This document shows, piece after piece, positions 8,610 to 19,760 of a stretch of 64,000 bases of DNA. Below the pieces are notes generated by a model, which had not been told where the DNA came from, made no database searches, and saw nothing but the letters and a program-made list of their open reading frames with translations. Origin of the DNA: an uncultured Modestobacter sp. (GTDB taxonomy: Bacteria; Actinomycetota; Actinomycetes; Mycobacteriales; Geodermatophilaceae); the NCBI RefSeq assembly GCF_947486615.1, contig NZ_CANKUD010000002.1:310001-374000 (forward strand), given 5' to 3'. The position numbers and the translations under genes are program-made. Each line of letters opens with the position of its first letter. The first letter of the stretch is position 1.

Positions 8610-10141
8610 GCGGCACCTGCCGTGCTGGCGGCGCCGGTCATGTGGGTGCCCAGCTCCTCCGGTGTCAGCCTCGCCGGGTCGAGCGTGGCGACCAGCCGCC
8701 CGCGGAGCATGACGTGCAGCGTGTCCGACAGGCCGATCAGCTCGTCGAGGTCCGCCGAGACCAGCACGATCCCCATCCCCTCCGCGCGGGCGTCCTTGAG
8801 CAGTTCCCAGATGACCGACTGCGCGCCGACGTCGACGCCGCGGGTCGGGTGGGCGGCGATGAGCAGCCGCGGCCGCGCGCTCATCTCCCGTCCGACGATC
8901 AGCTTCTGCTGGTTGCCGCCGGACAGCGCCATGGCAGCGGTGTCCGGGCCCGGTGCCCGGACGTCGTACTCGCGCATGATCCGCTCGGTGTCGGCGCGCG
9001 CGCCCTTGCGGTCGATGAAGGCGCCCTTCACCGACGGCGGGCGGGTCTGGTGCCCCAGGATCCGGTTCTCCCAGAGCGGGGCCTCCAGCAGCATGCCCTG
9101 CCGGTGCCGGTCCTCGGGGATGAAGCCCAGGCCCTGCTCGCGGCGGTGCCGGGTCGACCAGGCGGTGATGTCGTCGGCGCCCAGCAGGACGACGCCTGAG
9201 CTGAGCGGCCGCAGCCCCATGATCGCGTCGACCAGCTCGGCCTGGCCGTTGCCCTCGACGCCGGCGATGCCCACGACCTCGCCCTCGCGGACGGTCAGCG
9301 AGACGTCGTCCACCGCGGGGCGGCCGCCGGGCGCGGCGACGCGCACCCCGCGCAGCTGCAGCACCGCGGTCTCCCGGACGGTGGAGTCGCGCTTCTGGGC
9401 GACGGGCAGCTCGGCGCCGACCATCAGCTCGGCCAGCTGCTTGGCGGTGGTGGTCCGCGGGTCGGCGGTGCCGACCGTGGTGCCGCGGCGGATGACGGTG
9501 ATCGAGTCGGCGACCTTGCGGACCTCGTCGAGCTTGTGCGAGATGAAGATGACGGTGAGGCCCTCGCGCTTGAGCTCGGCGAGGTTGCCGAACAGCTCGT
9601 CGACCTCCTGCGGCACGAGCACGGCGGTCGGCTCGTCCAGGATCAGCGTGCGGGCGCCGCGGTAGAGCACCTTGGCGATCTCCACGCGCTGCCGGTCGCC
9701 GACCCCGAGCTCCTCGACCAGGGTGTCGGGGTCCAGCCCCAGGGCGTAGGCGTCGGAGATCTCCCGGATCCGCCGCCGCGCCTCGGCGCGGTCCAGCCGG
9801 CCGCCCCTGGTGGGCTCGCTGCCCAGGACGACGTTCTCCAGCACGGTGAAGTTGTCGGCCAGCATGAAGTGCTGGTGGACCATGCCGATCCCGGCGTCGA
9901 TCGCGTCGGCCGGGCTGCGGAAGGTGACCGCGCGGCCGTCGACCAGGATCTCGCCCTCGTCGGGGCGGTGCATGCCGTAGAGGGTCTTCATCAGCGTGGA
10001 CTTGCCGGCGCCGTTCTCCCCCACGATCGCGTGCACCTCGCCGCGGCGGACGCGCAGCTGGATGTCGGAGTTGGCCACCACGCCGGGGAAGCGCTTGGTG
10101 ATGCCGCGGAGCTCGACCGCGAGCGGTGCCGACTCGGTCAA
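8606..10141 (-). CDS. Nucleoside ABC transporter ATP-binding protein (NupO/YufO-like)
   Basis: Energises nucleoside import. The 511 residues contain two ABC domains in tandem, as in RbsA, MglA and YufO. The first has GENGAGKST (about residues 40-48), a GVGDRQRVEI signature and ILDEPTAVL; the second has a degenerate P-loop region GVEGNGQ, SGGNQQKL and LLIAAHPTRGVD. The TTG start at 10141 has GAGGAG 6 nt upstream. It follows bmp after a 184-nt gap holding a terminator-like hairpin, so it is probably expressed less than the binding protein. Confidence 0.92.
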   Translation of the reverse strand: MTESAPLAVELRGITKRFPGVVANSDIQLRVRRGEVHAIVGENGAGKSTLMKTLYGMHRPDEGEILVDGRAVTFRSPADAIDAGIGMVHQHFMLADNFTVLENVVLGSEPTRGGRLDRAEARRRIREISDAYALGLDPDTLVEELGVGDRQRVEIAKVLYRGARTLILDEPTAVLVPQEVDELFGNLAELKREGLTVIFISHKLDEVRKVADSITVIRRGTTVGTADPRTTTAKQLAELMVGAELPVAQKRDSTVRETAVLQLRGVRVAAPGGRPAVDDVSLTVREGEVVGIAGVEGNGQAELVDAIMGLRPLSSGVVLLGADDITAWSTRHRREQGLGFIPEDRHRQGMLLEAPLWENRILGHQTRPPSVKGAFIDRKGARADTERIMREYDVRAPGPDTAAMALSGGNQQKLIVGREMSARPRLLIAAHPTRGVDVGAQSVIWELLKDARAEGMGIVLVSADLDELIGLSDTLHVMLRGRLVATLDPARLTPEELGTHMTGAASTAGAA

Positions 10142-10255
10142 CGGGAACTCCTCGGGGGACCGGCGTGGTGGCGCGGGACGGAACCCCGGCCGCAGGTCTT
10201 CCGGCCGGGAGGTGGATCAGGGCGTCGTCGTCCGACTCGCAGACGGTACACACGG

Positions 10256-10297
10256 AAAACGGCGGGCTCGGGGGCGTGTGCCGCCCCCGAGCCCGCC
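10256..10297 (-). terminator. Intrinsic terminator after the bmp gene
   Basis: A 15-bp perfect GC stem (10261-10275 with 10283-10297) ends in TTTT on the minus strand. It lies about 30 nt after the bmp stop and before the ATPase gene. It probably lets most transcripts stop after the abundant binding protein while some read into the transporter genes. Confidence 0.75.
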
Positions 10298-10325
10298 GCT
10301 GCCCGTGCTGCTCAGCTCAGGCGTG

Positions 10326-11396
10326 TCACGGAGTGGTGGGAACCGTGACCGAGCCGTCGACGATCTGCTGGCGGTAGTCCTCGATGACGTCGGCGATGTC
10401 GTCGATGTAGCCACCGGAGGTGGACAGGCCCACGCCGTCGGACTCCAGGTCGTAGACGACGTCCGTGCCGCCCTCGGCCTCGTCGTTGGCGACGGAGAGG
10501 ATGAACTCCATCACCGCGTTGTCGACGCGCTTGATCATGGAGGTCATGATCACGGCCTGCTGCTCCGGCGAGGCGGTCTGCCACTGGTCGGAGTCGACGC
10601 CGATGGCGCGCTTGTTGGCCTCGACGGCGGCCTGGAAGACGCCCTCACCGGACCCACCAGCGGCGTGGAAGACGATGTCCGCGCCGTTCTGGTAGAAGCC
10701 CTGGGCCACGCTGTAGCCGCGGTCCGGGGCGCCGAAGCCGCTGAAGTCACCGGCCGGCGAGAGGTACTGGCTCTGGATGGTGATGTCCGGGTTGACCGCG
10801 CGGGCCCCGGCCTCGAAGCCGGCCTGGAACTTCTCGATCAGCGGGCTCTGCACGCCGCCGACGAAGCCGATGTTGTCGGTCTCGGTCTTCGACGCCGCGG
10901 CCACGCCGGCCAGGAAGGAGCCCTGCTCCTCGGCGAACAGCAGCCCGGTGACGTTGTCGCCCTTGGCGCCGTCGGCGTTGGAGCCGTCGACCTGCGCGAA
11001 GGTGACCTCCGGGAAGTCCTGCGAGACGTCGGCGATGATCTCGTCGTAGTTGAAGCCGACCGCGATGACCGGGTCGTAGCCCTGCTCGGCCAGCTGGGTG
11101 AGCAGCTCACCGCGGTTGGAGGCGTCGTCGTTGGGCGACAGCGTCTGGACGTTGTCCTCCATCGACAGGCCGAGCTCCTCGACGGCGGCCTCGACGCCGG
11201 CGTAAGCGGAGTCGTTGAACGACTTGTCACCACGGCCGCCGGTGTCGAAGGCGAGGCCGATCATGAGCTCGTCGTTGCCGCCGCTGCCGCTGCCGCCGCC
11301 CGAGCCGCTGTCGCTCTCGTCGCTGGCGCAGGCCGCCAGGGCCATGCTGCCGGCCAGCAGCAGTGCTGCGGCCTTCATCCCACGCACTCGGCGCAA
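10326..11396 (-). CDS. BMP/PnrA-family nucleoside-binding lipoprotein
   Basis: Surface lipoprotein that captures nucleosides for the downstream ABC importer. The 356 residues start with a lipoprotein signal peptide ending in a lipobox LAAC near residue 27, then a Gly/Ser-rich linker, then the PnrA fold with DTGGRGDKSFNDSA, typical of purine nucleoside receptors. I prefer the TTG at 11396 because GAGAGGAG sits 6 nt upstream; GTG at 11387 and ATG at 11378 are in frame. A TAGCGT box at 11532-11527 would give a leader of about 120 nt. It is the first gene of the uptake operon. Confidence 0.92.
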   Translation of the reverse strand: MRRVRGMKAAALLLAGSMALAACASDESDSGSGGGSGSGGNDELMIGLAFDTGGRGDKSFNDSAYAGVEAAVEELGLSMEDNVQTLSPNDDASNRGELLTQLAEQGYDPVIAVGFNYDEIIADVSQDFPEVTFAQVDGSNADGAKGDNVTGLLFAEEQGSFLAGVAAASKTETDNIGFVGGVQSPLIEKFQAGFEAGARAVNPDITIQSQYLSPAGDFSGFGAPDRGYSVAQGFYQNGADIVFHAAGGSGEGVFQAAVEANKRAIGVDSDQWQTASPEQQAVIMTSMIKRVDNAVMEFILSVANDEAEGGTDVVYDLESDGVGLSTSGGYIDDIADVIEDYRQQIVDGSVTVPTTP

Positions 11397-11727
11397 GACG
11401 GTCTCCTCTCTCGGAGGACCCTCCCGACCCGTGGTCGGTGTGGGTCCCGGTGCGGTGTGTTGCAGGCTTCCCCCGCCGTCCGGCTGCCCCGCACGAGGCG
11501 GGACGCCAGGCGACGGCGACCCCGGCACGCTAACCGCGGGGCCGACGCGGGTGACCTGTCGCAGAACGGATAGAGACCCGATCGTTGCCAACGGGCGACG
11601 CCTGCCCCCTCCAGGCGCCTCCGGGTGAGACGGCGACCACATCCGCACCGGTGCCGGACGCCACTCGGGGGCAGGTCCGTCGGCCGGTCGGGGACGGGCG
11701 TTCCCGGAGCACCGCCGGCGGGCGGGT
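11397..11727. other. Divergent intergenic region, bmp / D-Ala-D-Ala carboxypeptidase
   Basis: About 330 bp without a gene. It holds a minus-strand TAGCGT (11532-11527) as a candidate bmp promoter. The predicted bmp leader shows no riboswitch pattern that I recognise. Confidence 0.4.
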
Positions 11728-11733
11728 TAGCGT
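11728..11733 (+). promoter_or_regulatory. -10 box of the carboxypeptidase gene (leaderless)
   Basis: TAGCGT lies 7 nt before the ATG at 11741, and no ribosome binding site precedes the ATG. Confidence 0.55.
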
Positions 11734-11740
11734 GCCCGTC

Positions 11741-13150
11741 ATGCGCCGACCCCCGCCGCTGCGCCGGCTGACCACCGCGCTGGCGACCAGCACGGTCACG
11801 GTGGTGCTCCTGCTGGCCGGCCCCGCGGCGGCCGAGGACGCGCGCCCCACCGTCGACCCGACGGCGCCGACGCCGTCGGTCCCCTACCCGGGCGGCCCGC
11901 CGCAGGGCAGCGCGCCCGACGGCAGCACCGTCGGTGGCGAGGGGCTGGACACCCGCGGCGTGGTCACCGCCCCGGGGGCGCCGGCGCTGCCCGAGGGCAT
12001 CGACGCGCACGGCTGGCTGGTCGCCGATGCCGGCACCGGCGAGGTGCTGGGCGCCCGCGACCCGCACGGCCGCTACTACCCGGCCAGCACGCTGAAGACG
12101 TTGACCCTGCTGACCCTCGCCCCGCTGCTGGACCCCGCCCAGCTGGTCGCCGGCACGGTCGAGGACGAGGCGATCGAGGGCAGCCGGGTGGGGCTGGTGC
12201 AGGGCGGGCAGTACCCGGTCGACCTGCTGTTCCGCGCACTCGTCATGCAGTCGGGCAACGACGTGGCCAACGCCCTCGCCCGGACCGCCGGCGGCGTCGA
12301 GGCGACGCTGGCGGCGATGAACGACACGGCCGCCCGGATCGGTGCGTACGACACGGTCGCCGGCACCCCCTCCGGACTGGACGTCGCCGGGCAGTCCTCC
12401 TCCCCCTACGACCTCGCGCTGGTGCTGCGCCAGCTGATCGCCGACCCCTACGCCCTGGACGTACTGCAGACCCGGACCGCGGACATCCCGGCGGTCGGGC
12501 CGTACGCCGGCTACCAGATCCAGAACCAGAACAACCTGCTCAGCAGCTATCCGGGCACGCTCGGCGGCAAGACCGGCTTCACCGACGCCGCCCGGCACAC
12601 CTTCGTGGTCGCCGCCGAGCGGGACGGCCGCCGGCTGCTGGTCAGCGTCATGCAGGCCGAACGGCGACCGGTGCACGAGCTGGAGCAGGCGCGGCGCCTG
12701 CTGGACTGGGGCTTCGCCACCCCGGCGGGAGCCGAGGGCGTCGGCCGGCTGGTCACCCCCGAGGAGGTGGCCGCCGACGCGGCCGAGGCCGCTGCCGAGG
12801 CCGCTGCCGAGGCCGCCGCGGCGACCGCCCCGACGCGCTCGCCGGCCGCCCGCCCCGACACCGGCTCCACCACCGCGGCCGCCGTCGGTCCCGCGGACGA
12901 TGCTGCCTCGCCCCTGCTGCCCGCCGGGCTGGCCGTCGGCGCGCTGGTCGTCGTGGCGGCCACCGTGTTCGGACGGCGCCGGGCGATGCGTCCCGGCACG
13001 CACCCCGGCCGGCCGGTCAGCGGCGCGGCGGCTCGTGGTCCGGCGGTCGGTGGCCCGACGACCGGGCACCCGGCGTCTGGGGGCCCGGCGTCTGGTGGCC
13101 CGGCGTCTGGTGGCCCGGCGACCGACCACGACCGGCCGCCACGCGCCTGA
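11741..13150 (+). CDS. D-alanyl-D-alanine carboxypeptidase (PBP5/DacA-like)
   Basis: Removes the terminal D-Ala of peptidoglycan stem peptides outside the membrane. A signal peptide spans about residues 1-32. The S11 active-site motifs are all present: STLK (near residue 117), SGN (near 171) and KTG (near 277). An Ala/Glu-rich linker (about 345-375), one C-terminal transmembrane helix and an Arg-rich cytoplasmic tail follow. The last 45 residues consist of a GPASG-type repeat and overlap the convergent brkB-like gene by 134 nt. Start chosen for the TAGCGT box 7 nt upstream; GTG at 11732 is possible. Confidence 0.9.
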   Translation: MRRPPPLRRLTTALATSTVTVVLLLAGPAAAEDARPTVDPTAPTPSVPYPGGPPQGSAPDGSTVGGEGLDTRGVVTAPGAPALPEGIDAHGWLVADAGTGEVLGARDPHGRYYPASTLKTLTLLTLAPLLDPAQLVAGTVEDEAIEGSRVGLVQGGQYPVDLLFRALVMQSGNDVANALARTAGGVEATLAAMNDTAARIGAYDTVAGTPSGLDVAGQSSSPYDLALVLRQLIADPYALDVLQTRTADIPAVGPYAGYQIQNQNNLLSSYPGTLGGKTGFTDAARHTFVVAAERDGRRLLVSVMQAERRPVHELEQARRLLDWGFATPAGAEGVGRLVTPEEVAADAAEAAAEAAAEAAAATAPTRSPAARPDTGSTTAAAVGPADDAASPLLPAGLAVGALVVVAATVFGRRRAMRPGTHPGRPVSGAAARGPAVGGPTTGHPASGGPASGGPASGGPATDHDRPPRA

Positions 13151-14210
13151 CCACCGACCGGGTGATCAGCCGGCCCCCGACCAGCCCGGCCAGCACGCCG
13201 GTGCCGAGCAGGCCCAGGGCCACCCGCGCCGGCGCGGGCCCCGCCGTCCGCTCGGCCACCAGGGCGATCTCCGGCAGCGGGGTGGGCCCGGCCGGGCCGT
13301 GCGGCACCCGGGTGTGCGCGTGCTCGATCGCCGGGACGGTCGCCGTCCAGCAAGCGGTGTAGAAGGCGAACCGGGCGACCACGTTGATCCAGACGATCAA
13401 CCCGACCAGGCCGCCGAACGTCGAGGCGGTGACGTTCCCGCTGATGATCGTCAGGTAGACCCCGCCGACCAGCTTGAGCACCTCGAAGCCGACGGCGCCG
13501 AAGACGGCGCCGGGCAGCAGCTGCCGGTAGCCGAACGGGTTGCCCGGCACGCCCTTGAGCAGCCAGAGGAACAGCAGCGTGTCCCCGGCCACGGCCAGCA
13601 CGATCGGCAGCGCCCTGGTGAGCAGGAAGAAGCCGGGCACGTCGTCGATCTCGGTCAGGCCGAGCAGCCGCCCCACCGCCGTGGTCGCCCCGGTGGTCAG
13701 CGCGATGCTCAGCACGCCGGCGACCCCGAACCCCAGCAGCGCGACCAGGTCCTTGCCCCGGTCGGCGAGGAAGTCCGGCTCGTCGGGGCGGCCGCGCCAG
13801 ACGATGTCCATCCCCACCCGCAGCTTGTCCATCGCGCCCAGACCGACGAACAGCACGCCGACCAGCCCGACCACCCCGAACGTGGTGGCGCTGTCGATGG
13901 CCGTGGTGACGTTGTCGGCCAGGCCCTCGCCCGTCTCCCCCGGGACGGCGTCCCGCAGTGCGGCCAGGAGCTGGTCCTGCAGCAGCGGGTTGCCCCGGAG
14001 CACCAGCCCGGCGACCGCGGCGAGCAGCAGGGTCACCGGCGCCAGGGCCAGGAACACGTAGTACGTGACGCCGGAGGCCATCAGGTCGGCCTGCACCCGG
14101 TTGTAACGCCCACCCGCCCGGGCCAGGTGGTCCAGCCACGGCCGGCGGGCACGCTGGCGGTGCAGCAGCTCCGTCGCCGCACCGGTCAGGCGGCCGACGG
14201 GGTTGGTCAC
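13017..14210 (-). CDS. YihY/virulence factor BrkB family membrane protein
   Basis: A 397-residue integral membrane protein with six helices. The BrkB family signature YYVFLALAP is near residue 50, and the GAVFGAVGFEVLK and FYTACWTA segments also match. Its exact function is not established; members were once called ribonuclease BN in error. The GTG at 14210 gives the full family start; a GAGACT sequence lies 7 nt upstream and may be a -10 box. The hydrophilic C-terminus (about 340-397) is rich in Arg, His and Thr-Pro-Gly-His-Gln repeats and overlaps the carboxypeptidase gene tail to tail. Confidence 0.85.
   Translation of the reverse strand: MTNPVGRLTGAATELLHRQRARRPWLDHLARAGGRYNRVQADLMASGVTYYVFLALAPVTLLLAAVAGLVLRGNPLLQDQLLAALRDAVPGETGEGLADNVTTAIDSATTFGVVGLVGVLFVGLGAMDKLRVGMDIVWRGRPDEPDFLADRGKDLVALLGFGVAGVLSIALTTGATTAVGRLLGLTEIDDVPGFFLLTRALPIVLAVAGDTLLFLWLLKGVPGNPFGYRQLLPGAVFGAVGFEVLKLVGGVYLTIISGNVTASTFGGLVGLIVWINVVARFAFYTACWTATVPAIEHAHTRVPHGPAGPTPLPEIALVAERTAGPAPARVALGLLGTGVLAGLVGGRLITRSVVRRVAAGRGRSPGHQTPGHQTPGPQTPGARSSGHRPPDHEPPRR
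13069..13119. repeat. 15-bp tandem repeat, three copies, coding on both strands
   Basis: Units at 13069-13083, 13084-13098 and 13099-13113 plus a partial unit share CCCGGCGTCTGG followed by TGG or GGG. They lie within the 134-bp overlap of two convergent genes. One strand reads GPASG-like repeats and the other TPGHQ/TPGPQ-like repeats. Confidence 0.85.
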
Positions 14211-14277
14211 CGGCGCCAGTCTCGTTGCTCACCACCGACCTCGCGCGGCGGACCGGACCGGCCCCCCGCGTCGTGGG

Positions 14278-15923
<1,646 letters not shown>

Positions 15924-17048
15924 TCAGGCTCCGGTCTGGTCCGCTGTCCCGCTGGTCAGGACGGCGTCCAGCGCGCCGAGGAAGACGTCGTCCTCCTCGG
16001 GCGTGCCCACGGTCACCCGCAGGCCCTCACCGGCGAACGGGCGGGTGATCACCGCCTGCGCCTCCAGGGCGGCGGCGACCGCGGCGGTGCGCTCGCCGAA
16101 CGGCAGCCAGACGAAGTTGGCCTGGCTGTCGGCCACCGGCAGGCCCCGGTCGCGCAGCGCGGCGGTGAGCCGCGCGCGCTCGGCGACGACCGCCGCGCAG
16201 CGCTCGCGCACCTCCGCCTCGCTGGCCAGCGCCGCGACCGCCGCGGCCTGGGCCAGGCTGGAGACGCTGAACGGCACGTGCGTCCGGCGGACGGCGTCGG
16301 CGACCGCCGGGTCCTCGGCCAGCAGGTAGCCCACCCGCAGGCCGGCCAGCCCCCAGGCCTTGGAGAAGGTGCGCAGCACGGCCACGTTGGGCCGCCCGCG
16401 CATCAGCTGCACCCCGTCCGGGACGTCGGGGTCGGTGACGAACTCGCGGTAGGCCTCGTCCAGCACGACCAGCGTGTGCGCCGGGACGGCATCCAGGAAG
16501 CGCTCGAGCTCAGCGCGGCGCACCGCCGTCCCGGTGGGGTTGTTCGGGTTGCAGACGAAGACCAGCCGGGTCGTCTCGTCGATCGCCGCGGCCAGGCCGG
16601 CCAGGTCGTGGGTGTCCCGGGTCCCGCCGGGCGTGCCGGGGACCAGCGGCACCTGCTGGACGTGCGCGCCGGCGACCTGGGCCAGCAGGGGGTACATCTC
16701 GAAGGAGCGCCAGGCGAAGGCGATGCTCGACCCGGGGTCGTTGAACGCCTGGGCCAGCTGCTGGCAGACGGTGACCGCACCGCAGCCGGCGGCCACCTGC
16801 GCGGGCTCGACGCCGTAGCGGTCGGCCAGCGCGCGGGTGAGGACGGCGGCCCCGTTGTCGGGGTAGCGGTTGGTCTCCCCCGCCGTCGCGCCGATCGCCT
16901 CCACCACGGCCGGCAGCGGCGGGAAGGCGACCTCGTTGCTGGCCAGCTTCACCGCCCGGGGGACGCCGATCTCGCGGGCCAGGTCGGCGGGGTTGCGGCC
17001 GGGGCGGTAGGCCGGCATCGCGGCGACGGCGGGGCGTGCGCTGACCAC
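15924..17048 (-). CDS. HisC-like / aromatic amino acid aminotransferase
   Basis: PLP-dependent class I/II aminotransferase of 374 residues. It has NPNNPTGT (about residue 163), DEAYREF (about 193) and the PLP lysine in TFSKAWGLAGLRVGY (about 227). Relatives annotated HisC, Pat or ArAT use histidinol phosphate or aromatic keto acids. No his genes surround it, so the phenylalanine/aromatic version (Pat) is as likely as HisC2. The GTG at 17048 follows GGAGGAG by 6 nt. Transcribed away from galE. Confidence 0.85.
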   Translation of the reverse strand: MVSARPAVAAMPAYRPGRNPADLAREIGVPRAVKLASNEVAFPPLPAVVEAIGATAGETNRYPDNGAAVLTRALADRYGVEPAQVAAGCGAVTVCQQLAQAFNDPGSSIAFAWRSFEMYPLLAQVAGAHVQQVPLVPGTPGGTRDTHDLAGLAAAIDETTRLVFVCNPNNPTGTAVRRAELERFLDAVPAHTLVVLDEAYREFVTDPDVPDGVQLMRGRPNVAVLRTFSKAWGLAGLRVGYLLAEDPAVADAVRRTHVPFSVSSLAQAAAVAALASEAEVRERCAAVVAERARLTAALRDRGLPVADSQANFVWLPFGERTAAVAAALEAQAVITRPFAGEGLRVTVGTPEEDDVFLGALDAVLTSGTADQTGA

Positions 17049-17097
17049 CTGGAGCTCCTCCTCCGCGCGGGCGGCCGGACCCCGGCGGGGTGCTGGC

Positions 17098-17103
17098 TAG
17101 GCT
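17098..17103 (+). promoter_or_regulatory. -10 box of galE (leaderless)
   Basis: TAGGCT lies 6 nt before the galE ATG, without a ribosome binding site. Confidence 0.55.
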
Positions 17104-17109
17104 CGCACC

Positions 17110-18060
<951 letters not shown>

Positions 18061-18227
18061 GGAGGTCGCGGCAACCACCCTGCGGGGTGGCCACGAGGGA
18101 GGGGCCGTCGGCGGGTCGTCGCGCGGGGCCTCCCGGCCGAACGGCTCAGCGGGCCCCCGCCCGCCGGCGTCCCGGCGCCGTGGGCCGGGGACCGGGCAGC
18201 GGCCGGGGTCGGCGCTCGGCCGACGAC
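18061..18227. other. Intergenic, convergent galE / CNNM gene
   Basis: 167 bp. A small inverted repeat with CCACCC and GGGGTGG arms lies just after galE and might terminate it weakly. Nothing else is evident. Confidence 0.3.
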
Positions 18228-19562
18228 CTAGCGGGCCTCGGCGTCGGCCGGGGTGTCGCTGCCGGTCTCCTCGGGCTGGGGCGCGGCGCTGACCGAGATC
18301 CGGGCGATCCGCCGTCCGTCGAGCTCGAGGACGGTCAGCGTCCGGCCCTCCACGGTGGCCGTGTCCCCCACCAGGGGCAGCCGGCCCAGGTCGGCCAGCA
18401 GGTAGCCGGCGACCGTCTCGTAGGGCCCCTCGGGCAGCTCGAGCCCGGTGGCCTCGGCGAAGTCGTCCAGGTTGAGCAGCCCGTCGACCTCGTGCGGGCC
18501 CTCGGCCGGCTCGTCGGACTCGGCGGTGACGTCCTCGTCGTACTCGTCGTAGATGTCACCGATGACCTCCTCGATGAGGTCCTCCAGGGTGACGATGCCG
18601 TCGGTGCCGCCGTACTCGTCGACGACCAGCGCGAAGTGCCGGTTCTCCTTGCGCATCTGGGACAGCGCGGTGAGCACCCCCGCGGTGCCGGGCAGCTGCT
18701 TGACCTCGCGGACGAGGTCGCCGACCGTGGCCGCCCGACCGGCGGGGTGACTGGGCAGGAAGAGGTCGCGGACGTGCACGAAGCCGACCACGTCGTCCTC
18801 GGTGCGACCGACGACCGGGTAGCGCGACCAGTTGGAGTCCGCGACCTGCTTGGCCGCGCGGCTGGCGGTCATGCTCGCCTCGAGGAAGTGCACCTCGGTG
18901 CGCGGGGTCATCACCTCGCGCACCTCGCGGTCACCGGCCCGGAAGACCTCATCGATCAGCCGGCGCTCGTCGCTGGACAGCGACTCGTGCGCCGCCACCA
19001 GGTCGCGCAGCTCCTCCTGGCTGATCGACTCGCCGCTGACCTTGGGGTCCCCACCGAGCACCCGCACCAGCAGGTCGGTGGAGCGGGACAGCAGCCAGAT
19101 GATCGGGCGGAACAGCTTGGCGATCGCGTTCAGCGGCGCGGCGACCACCAGCGCGAAGCCCTCGGCCCGCTGCAGCGCCAGCCGCTTGGGGGTCAGCTCA
19201 CCGACCACCAGCGACAGGTAGCTGATCGCGATGGTGACCGCGACGAACGACAGCGGGTCGGCCAGGTTGCGCGAGAGCCCCAGGCCGTCGACGCCCCAGT
19301 CGGCCAGCGGAGCGGAGAGCGTGCTCGCACCGAACGCCGCGGAGAAGAACCCGGCCAGGGTGACCCCGACCTGGACGGCGGCGAGGAACTGGTTGGGGTT
19401 GCTGACCAGCTTGCTGAGGGCCTGTCCTCGCCGGCCGGTCTCGGCGAGCGCCCGCACCTGGGACTCGCGGAGGGAGACCAGCGCGATCTCGGCGCCGGCG
19501 AACGCCCCGCCGACCAGCACGAAGCCGAAGACCATGACGATGTTGAGCCATACGTCGCTCAC
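18228..19562 (-). CDS. CNNM/HlyC-CorC family membrane protein with CBS domains
   Basis: A 444-residue protein of the family involved in divalent cation (Mg2+/Co2+) transport or resistance. An N-terminal DUF21/CNNM domain (three to four helices, residues 1-190, with GELTPKRLAL at about 120) is followed by paired CBS domains (about 205-325; VVDEYGGTDGIVTLEDLIEEVIG) and a C-terminal CorC_HlyC domain (about 345-430). The GTG start has GGAGGAG 10 nt upstream. 'Hemolysin' in older names is not supported. Confidence 0.9.
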   Translation of the reverse strand: MSDVWLNIVMVFGFVLVGGAFAGAEIALVSLRESQVRALAETGRRGQALSKLVSNPNQFLAAVQVGVTLAGFFSAAFGASTLSAPLADWGVDGLGLSRNLADPLSFVAVTIAISYLSLVVGELTPKRLALQRAEGFALVVAAPLNAIAKLFRPIIWLLSRSTDLLVRVLGGDPKVSGESISQEELRDLVAAHESLSSDERRLIDEVFRAGDREVREVMTPRTEVHFLEASMTASRAAKQVADSNWSRYPVVGRTEDDVVGFVHVRDLFLPSHPAGRAATVGDLVREVKQLPGTAGVLTALSQMRKENRHFALVVDEYGGTDGIVTLEDLIEEVIGDIYDEYDEDVTAESDEPAEGPHEVDGLLNLDDFAEATGLELPEGPYETVAGYLLADLGRLPLVGDTATVEGRTLTVLELDGRRIARISVSAAPQPEETGSDTPADAEAR

Positions 19563-19760
19563 GAGCGGCGTGCTCCTCCAGACGTGGTTCGCGACGGGGT
19601 GCCCCGTGACCCACCACGGTAGTGGCTGCGCCGATGCGCGGATCCCTGGTGCCGAACAGCGCCCCCCGGGCGGGTGTTCCCCGAGAAGGCCACCGCTGAC
19701 CCTCCGCACACGGCTACTCTCGCTCGGGTAACGACCCGTGACCTGCCTGAGGACGACGCC

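Noticed and set aside
11397-11526. Purine riboswitch in the bmp leader
   Set aside because: The leader of about 120 nt lacks the conserved purine-riboswitch loops and is uniformly GC-rich, and that class is rare in actinobacteria.
18061-18227. tRNA or small RNA between galE and the CNNM gene
   Set aside because: No cloverleaf or T-loop sequence is visible; only a weak hairpin after galE.
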